Shown here: positions 4,921 through 9,368 of the stretch, one piece after another | Layout: each line of letters starts with the position of its first letter | Numbering within the stretch: position 1 is the first letter of the stretch | Source of the DNA: Clostridia bacterium | Lineage (GTDB): Bacteria > Bacillota > Clostridia > Oscillospirales > CAG-272 | Direction: 5' to 3' | Assembly (NCBI GenBank): GCA_017629925.1 | Contig: JAGBWH010000188.1 | Span: 1 to 9,368, forward strand | DNA length: 9,368 nt | Notes under the pieces: model-generated | Seen by the model: only the letters and a program-made list of their open reading frames with translations | What the model was told of the DNA's origin: nothing | Databases searched by the model: none | Translations under genes and position numbers: made by a program

Positions 4921-7143
4921 TTGAAACTGATTATAGCGGAAAAACCCAGCCTTGCGCGCAACATTGCGGCAGGCATTGGGCAAATGACTCGCAGAGACGG
5001 ATATTTGGAAGGGCAAGGGTATCTCATTACTTGGGCATTCGGGCATCTGTTTTCTCTGGTGGATATAGAGGCGTATAGCGAAGGGGGAGACAGCGACACG
5101 GTCTCTCGCAAATGGACGATGGATAATCTCCCTTGCTTTCCCACAAGTTTTCGATATGAATTGCGAAAAGGTGAGGACGGAAAAACAGACAGAGGTGTGG
5201 AAAAACAATTTCGCATCATTTCCTCTCTTTGCAACCGTCCCGATGTGGATGCCATCATCAATGCAGGAGACGCCGACCGCGAAGGCGAGATTATCGTGCG
5301 CACCTGCATTGAAAAAGCACTCAAAACGAAAAAACCATGTATGCGCTTGTGGCTACCTGACCAAACCCCTCAAACGGTGGCGGCGGCGCTCTCCTCTATG
5401 GCAAGCGAAGACGAGTATCGTCACTTGGCAGATGAAGGGTATGCCAGAACATTTATTGACTGGCTCTATGGCGTGAACTTAACCCGATACGCCACCCTGC
5501 AAACAGGCAGGCTACTCCGTGTGGGGCGCGTGATTGTGCCGATTGTGAAGGCGATTTATGACAGAGACATGGAAATCGCCCACTTCCGCCCCGAAGTCTA
5601 TTACGCTATCCATAGCAAAGCCAAAACAAACGGCGAAGAGGTCGACCTTCTCTCCAAACAAAAATTCCCCAAAGCCGAGCGCGCCGAGGCGCAGGCACTA
5701 TGCGATGCCTACAATGCGGCAGGGGCGGTGGTGACAGACAAAAAGAGCAAGCAAGACAGCGTCGCCCCCGGCAAGCTTTACTCTTTGTCAACCCTGCAAA
5801 ATGTGCTGGGTAAAAAATACAAAATGTCTATGAAAGACAGTTTGGAAATCGTGCAAGGGTTGTATGAAAAAGGGTATCTCACCTATCCTCGTACCAACTC
5901 CGAATACCTTGCCACCGCCGAAAAAGATAAAATTCGCGCCATTTTGGCAGGCGTTGCCAAATTGGGCTATCCTGTGCGCTTCAAAGACAGTAAATACATT
6001 TTTGACGATAGCAAAATCGAGTCTCACTCCGCACTTACCCCCACCTATAAAATTCCCCAAAAGGATGCATTGTCTCCCAAAGAAGCGCAGGTGTATTCCA
6101 CCGTGTTTCGTCGTTTTGTGGCGGTGTTTTGCAGTGAGCCATGCGTGGCAGAAAAGAGCGAGCTTACAGTCGCTGTGGGGGACCTTGAAACCTTCGTGCT
6201 CAAAGGCACTATTTTGCTTGAGCCGGGCTGGACCAAATATGATGACTACAATCGAAAAGATAAAGTTTTGCCTCGTCTGGAGATAGGGGACAGGGTAGAG
6301 ATTGCCTTTCTGCCCGAAGAAAAGGAAACCACCCCTCCGCGACATTACACCATTGAAACCCTCAATAATTACCTAAAAAACCCCTTCCGCGAAGAAAAAG
6401 CCAAAGCGAGCGAAGAAGGTTTTGAAGGAGGAGAGGGAGAAGCGGACGACGAGGACTATCGTGCGATGTTTGAAGGCCTTGAACTTGGCACAGAAGCCAC
6501 CCGAACAGGCATTATCGACAACGCCCGTAAGAGTCGCTATATCGAACTCAAAAAAGACGTTTACTCCATTTTGCCCGATGGCATTTTCCTCATTGAATCT
6601 TTGGTGCGACTGCATATCACCATGGATAAATACAAGACCTCTCAAATGGGGCAAGCGCTCAAACGTGTGTTTAGAGGAAACATGACGGTGCAGGAAAGCG
6701 TGGCGTTGGCGCAAAGCGAAATCACCCAAATTTTCATCCAAACACCCGACCTGCCACCCCCACCCAAGGCCGACCACGGCAAGTTGGGCGAGGTGATGGG
6801 CGTATGCCCGAAATGTGGGAAAAACGTCATTTGCGGAAAAAGTGCCTATGGATGCATGGGATATACCGAGGGGTGCGATTTCCGTATGCCGTTCGTTTTG
6901 TGTGGCAGAGGTCTCTCCGCCAAAGAGGTGCAATATATTTTGGCGCATGGCGAAAGTTACCGTCTGGAAGGGTTTGTCTCCCGTGCAGGACGCAGATTTT
7001 CCGCGTGGCTAAAATTGGTAGATGGCAAGCTGGAATTTGATTTTCACACAGAGGAAGATCCAAAACCTAAAAAATCTACCGCCACTTCCAAACCAAAAAC
7101 CGCAAAAAAACCAAAAACCCCTGCCAAACCAAAGAAAGAGTGA
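4921..7143 (+). CDS. topB: DNA topoisomerase III (type IA)
   Basis: This 740-residue enzyme relaxes and decatenates DNA by passing strands through a transient single-strand break. Visible landmarks are the Toprim domain with IAEKPS (Glu7) and NAGDADREGE at 114-123; the active-site segment LTYPRT with catalytic Tyr322 and Arg324; SHSALTPT at 368-375; and GTEATRTG at 523-530. A C-terminal zinc-ribbon-like segment has Cys629, 632, 638, 645 and 652, followed by a Lys/Pro-rich tail (about 714-740) likely to bind DNA. An acidic Glu/Asp/Gly stretch (about 491-512) sits before GTEATR. Translation starts at TTG 4921: AAAGGAA lies five bases upstream, inside the end of the preceding gene, and MKLIIAEKPS is the usual beginning of the family. 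The two-base gap to the metallophosphoesterase stop suggests translational coupling. I see no clear terminator after it; a 5-bp TGAGG/CCTCA stem at 7141-7157 with T-rich sequence further on is weak. Chromosomal context argues against an integrative-element copy. Confidence 0.94.
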   Translation: MKLIIAEKPSLARNIAAGIGQMTRRDGYLEGQGYLITWAFGHLFSLVDIEAYSEGGDSDTVSRKWTMDNLPCFPTSFRYELRKGEDGKTDRGVEKQFRIISSLCNRPDVDAIINAGDADREGEIIVRTCIEKALKTKKPCMRLWLPDQTPQTVAAALSSMASEDEYRHLADEGYARTFIDWLYGVNLTRYATLQTGRLLRVGRVIVPIVKAIYDRDMEIAHFRPEVYYAIHSKAKTNGEEVDLLSKQKFPKAERAEAQALCDAYNAAGAVVTDKKSKQDSVAPGKLYSLSTLQNVLGKKYKMSMKDSLEIVQGLYEKGYLTYPRTNSEYLATAEKDKIRAILAGVAKLGYPVRFKDSKYIFDDSKIESHSALTPTYKIPQKDALSPKEAQVYSTVFRRFVAVFCSEPCVAEKSELTVAVGDLETFVLKGTILLEPGWTKYDDYNRKDKVLPRLEIGDRVEIAFLPEEKETTPPRHYTIETLNNYLKNPFREEKAKASEEGFEGGEGEADDEDYRAMFEGLELGTEATRTGIIDNARKSRYIELKKDVYSILPDGIFLIESLVRLHITMDKYKTSQMGQALKRVFRGNMTVQESVALAQSEITQIFIQTPDLPPPPKADHGKLGEVMGVCPKCGKNVICGKSAYGCMGYTEGCDFRMPFVLCGRGLSAKEVQYILAHGESYRLEGFVSRAGRRFSAWLKLVDGKLEFDFHTEEDPKPKKSTATSKPKTAKKPKTPAKPKKE

Positions 7144-7226
7144 GGGCGTTTTCCTCAAGACGGCAGTTTTTCTTCCTTTTATGTCTTTTTAGATGAAGGC
7201 ATATTGGCCATGAGAAAAATAGCCAC

Positions 7227-7256
7227 TTTCGCTTTGCCATTTGCGATGGAGCGAAA
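7227..7256. repeat. Bulged inverted repeat between topB and alaS
   Basis: TTTCGCT at 7227-7233 pairs with AGCGAAA at 7250-7256. Inside it CCAT (7237-7240) pairs with ATGG (7246-7249), leaving a three-base bulge and a five-base loop, for 11 pairs in all. A further CCG-TTTT-CGG follows at 7258-7267. It may serve as an imperfect terminator for topB or as a site upstream of the alaS promoter; there is no proper T tract behind it. Confidence 0.45.
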
Positions 7257-7257
7257 A

Positions 7258-7283
7258 CCGTTTTCGGACTATTGACAAAACGG
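7258..7283. promoter_or_regulatory. Operator-like inverted repeat over the alaS -35 element
   Basis: CCGTTTT at 7258-7264 and its exact complement AAAACGG at 7277-7283 are separated by 12 bases, and the -35 hexamer of the alaS promoter (7272-7277) lies inside and touches the right arm. The placement suits a repressor that blocks polymerase, but no known operator is recognised and a 7-base repeat can arise by chance. Confidence 0.35.
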
Positions 7284-7299
7284 CAAAAAGTGGTATAAT
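7272..7299 (+). promoter_or_regulatory. Promoter of alaS
   Basis: TTGACA at 7272-7277, a 16-base spacer and TATAAT at 7294-7299, with an extended -10 TGG at 7291-7293. Both hexamers are perfect. Transcription should begin near 7306, giving a leader of about 50 bases, too short for a tRNA-sensing T-box, which Firmicutes often place before synthetase genes. Confidence 0.9.
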
Positions 7300-7326
7300 A
7301 ACTAAGATAATGATAATGTTAAATAA

Positions 7327-7343
7327 TCGGCTTTTGTGGCCGA
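7327..7343 (+). promoter_or_regulatory. Small hairpin touching the alaS ribosome site
   Basis: TCGGC at 7327-7331 pairs with GCCGA at 7339-7343 around a seven-base loop. The right arm runs into the Shine-Dalgarno sequence GAGGAGG (7342-7348), covering its first two bases. It could tune translation of alaS, but five pairs is little and no ligand or partner is evident. Confidence 0.35.
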
Positions 7344-7356
7344 GGAGGTATGTTCT

Positions 7357-9368
7357 ATGCAATGGATGTCTCTCAACGAAGTGCGTGAGAAATATTTGTC
7401 TTTCTTTGAAAGCAAGGGGCATTTGCGTTTGCCCAGTTTCCCCCTGATCCCTCATGGGGACAAGTCTTTGCTTCTCATCAATTCGGGCATGGCGCCCATG
7501 AAAAAATATTTTACAGGGGAAGAGGTGCCCCCTCGTCGTCGTGTGACGACCTGCCAAAAGTGTATTCGTACACCTGACCTGGACAGAGTGGGACACACCG
7601 CACGTCACGGCACTTTCTTTGAAATGCTGGGTAACTTTTCCTTTGGTGATTATTTCAAAACCGAAGCTATACAATGGTCTTGGGAATTTTTGACCTCCAA
7701 AGATTGGATGGATATTCCCGCCGACCTGCTTTGGCCCTCCATTTATGAAAATGACGAAGAAGCCTATGCGCTGTGGCGTGATGTGGTAGGCGTGCCTGAA
7801 GAGCATATCGTGCGCTTGGGCAAAGCCGACAACTTCTGGGAACACGGCACAGGCCCTTGCGGACCTTGCTCCGAGATCTACTTTGACCGTGGCATTAAAT
7901 ACGGTTGTGGTTCGCCCGATTGCAAGCCCGGTTGCGATTGCGACCGCTATATGGAAATTTGGAACAATGTATTTTCCCAATTCAACAATGACGGCAAGGG
8001 CAACTACACCGAACTTGCCCAAAAGAACATTGATACCGGCATGGGGCTTGAACGTCTCGCGTGTGTGCTCCAAAGTGTCGACAATATGTTTGAGGTGGAT
8101 ACCAACCGCAATATCCTCGATACTGTATGCACCATTGCAGGAAAAACCTATGGCGAAAACCCCACCGAGGATATCTCTATCCGCGTTTGCACCGACCATA
8201 TCAAGAGTGCGATGTTTATGATTTGCGACGGTGTTGTGCCTTCCAACGAAGGCAGAGGCTATGTGCTTCGCCGTATCATTCGCCGTGCTTGCCGTCATGG
8301 CAAACTGCTCGGCATCAATCACCCCTTCCTTGGCGAGCTACTCACCGTTGCCATTGCCAACAACTGCGGTGCTTATCCTGAACTCTCCGAAAAAGAAACC
8401 TATATTCGCCGTGTGCTTGAAATGGAAGAAAATCGCTTTGATACCACCATTGATGCCGGACTTCACATTCTCCAAGGCATATTGGATGACGTGATGGCGA
8501 AGGGTGAGACCATCGTGCCCGGTGCTGACGTTTTCAAACTGTATGATACCTACGGCTTCCCCTTTGACCTAACAAGAGAACTGATTGAAGAAAAAGGACT
8601 CACCGCGCACGAGGAGGCTTTCAACGAACTCATGATGGAGCAACGCACCCGCGCTCGTGCGGCACGCGGCAATATCAGCGGTTGGAGCGATAGTTCAAAG
8701 AGCGTGCTGGAAGGCTTGCCCGAAACCGAATTTGTGGGCTACACACAAGACGTTTGCACCGCTCGTGTGCTTGCACTCTTCTGCGAAGGTCAACCTGTGG
8801 AAGAGGTCACAGAGGGCGAATTTTCTATGGTGCTGGACACCACCGTATTTTACGGTGAAGGCGGTGGTCAGGTCGGTGACGAAGGTCATGGCGAAAGCCA
8901 AACAGGTGCGACGTTTGCGATCCAAGACACCAAAAAGACAGATGGCATTTATGTGCATATGGCATCCTTGCAAGATGGCAGTTTGAAGGTGGGAGATACG
9001 GTTTCGATGTCTCTTGACACTTGCCGTCGCGCCGCCATTCGTCGCAATCACTCTGCTTGCCATCTGCTTCAAGCGGCACTCCGCCGTGTGCTTGGCTCTC
9101 ACGTCACGCAGGCAGGCTCTTACGTTGACGCCGATCGTGTGCGTTTTGACTTCTCTCACTATGCGCCCATGACCAAAGCCGAACTTGCAAAAGTGGAAGA
9201 ATTGGTCAACCTTGAAATTATGCAAGCCAATGCGGTGGAAACGGTTGTCACCGATATGGCACACGCGCAAGAAGCAGGTGCGATGGCATTGTTTGGCGAA
9301 AAATACGGTGCCTCTGTTCGCATGGTGAAAATGGGAGACTTCTCCACCGAACTTTGCGGTGGTACTCA
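7357..9368 (+). CDS. alaS: Alanyl-tRNA synthetase, 3' end beyond the window
   Basis: The frame stays open for 670 codons and runs off the right edge. It encodes a class II synthetase that attaches alanine to tRNA-Ala. Visible parts are the catalytic core with NSGMAPMKKYF at 42-52, motif 2 in TFFEMLGNFSFGDYFK at 86-101, GPCGPCSE at 166-173 and motif 3 GMGLER at 228-233. A Cys-rich insert (Cys184, 189, 193, 195) precedes motif 3. The editing domain, which removes serine or glycine wrongly attached to tRNA, shows HSACH at 565-569 (usual HxxxH) and the start of the CGGTH zinc motif at Cys667, whose histidine codon is cut by the window end. Full-length enzymes have roughly 870-880 residues, so about three quarters is present. 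ATG 7357 is chosen because AGGAGG ends eight bases upstream and the protein begins at the family's usual N-terminus. An ATG at 7350 is out of frame and too close to the ribosome site. Confidence 0.97.
   Translation, partial: MQWMSLNEVREKYLSFFESKGHLRLPSFPLIPHGDKSLLLINSGMAPMKKYFTGEEVPPRRRVTTCQKCIRTPDLDRVGHTARHGTFFEMLGNFSFGDYFKTEAIQWSWEFLTSKDWMDIPADLLWPSIYENDEEAYALWRDVVGVPEEHIVRLGKADNFWEHGTGPCGPCSEIYFDRGIKYGCGSPDCKPGCDCDRYMEIWNNVFSQFNNDGKGNYTELAQKNIDTGMGLERLACVLQSVDNMFEVDTNRNILDTVCTIAGKTYGENPTEDISIRVCTDHIKSAMFMICDGVVPSNEGRGYVLRRIIRRACRHGKLLGINHPFLGELLTVAIANNCGAYPELSEKETYIRRVLEMEENRFDTTIDAGLHILQGILDDVMAKGETIVPGADVFKLYDTYGFPFDLTRELIEEKGLTAHEEAFNELMMEQRTRARAARGNISGWSDSSKSVLEGLPETEFVGYTQDVCTARVLALFCEGQPVEEVTEGEFSMVLDTTVFYGEGGGQVGDEGHGESQTGATFAIQDTKKTDGIYVHMASLQDGSLKVGDTVSMSLDTCRRAAIRRNHSACHLLQAALRRVLGSHVTQAGSYVDADRVRFDFSHYAPMTKAELAKVEELVNLEIMQANAVETVVTDMAHAQEAGAMALFGEKYGASVRMVKMGDFSTELCGGT

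Noticed and set aside
7141..7171. Possible intrinsic terminator directly after topB
   Set aside because: The TGAGG/CCTCA stem has five pairs and the T-rich run begins about nine bases later, so it does not make a convincing terminator.
7189..8322. Minus-strand open frame of 377 codons opposite the start of alaS
   Set aside because: It is the antisense shadow of conserved alaS codons; there is no ribosome site or recognisable product.
1..9368. A defence island, mobile element, CRISPR array or other new multi-gene system
   Set aside because: The genes are housekeeping or metabolic, with separate promoters and terminators; there are no transposase, integrase, toxin, nuclease-effector or repeat-spacer signs.

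Overview
The window looks like chromosomal DNA of a low-to-mid GC Firmicute, probably a gut-type Clostridia member. The reasons are Gram-positive style AGGAGG-like ribosome sites, sigma-A promoters with 16-17 bp spacers and extended -10 elements, a lipoprotein with a Ser/Thr linker, and an alanyl-tRNA synthetase carrying a Cys-rich insert of a kind I associate with clostridia. This assignment is inference from sequence style and family resemblance, not from a search. I see no tRNA, rRNA, CRISPR array, insertion sequence or phage gene.

Layout from left to right. Positions 1-70 hold a consensus leftward promoter, a Fur-type palindrome and a ribosome site for a gene that starts just outside the left edge, probably a metal-regulated one. 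Next (233-433) comes a strong rightward promoter followed by the first ~35 codons of a metallophosphoesterase, cut off abruptly. This remnant is a diverged paralogue of the intact gene at 4181. Its promoter now appears to feed the gene at 458, a secreted lipoprotein with a Ser/Thr/Pro linker and a beta-helix domain resembling glycoside hydrolase family 110 (alpha-1,3-galactosidases). A dense cluster of overlapping inverted repeats ends that unit.

A monocistronic NCS2 uracil permease gene (2613-4016) follows, with its own promoter and intrinsic terminator. Then comes a two-gene unit: a small soluble metallophosphoesterase (4181-4918) and DNA topoisomerase III (4921-7143, TTG start, two bases after the previous stop), very likely translationally coupled. 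Last is alaS (7357 to beyond the right edge), with its own promoter, no room for a T-box, and two small inverted repeats at the -35 region and the ribosome site.

The genes do not form one pathway: carbohydrate scavenging, pyrimidine uptake, DNA topology and tRNA charging sit side by side as separate transcription units. I do not find a convincing new multi-gene system. The most notable points are the promoter-bearing metallophosphoesterase remnant, the GH110-like lipoprotein, the Fur-like divergent control region and the tight metallophosphoesterase-topoisomerase pair.
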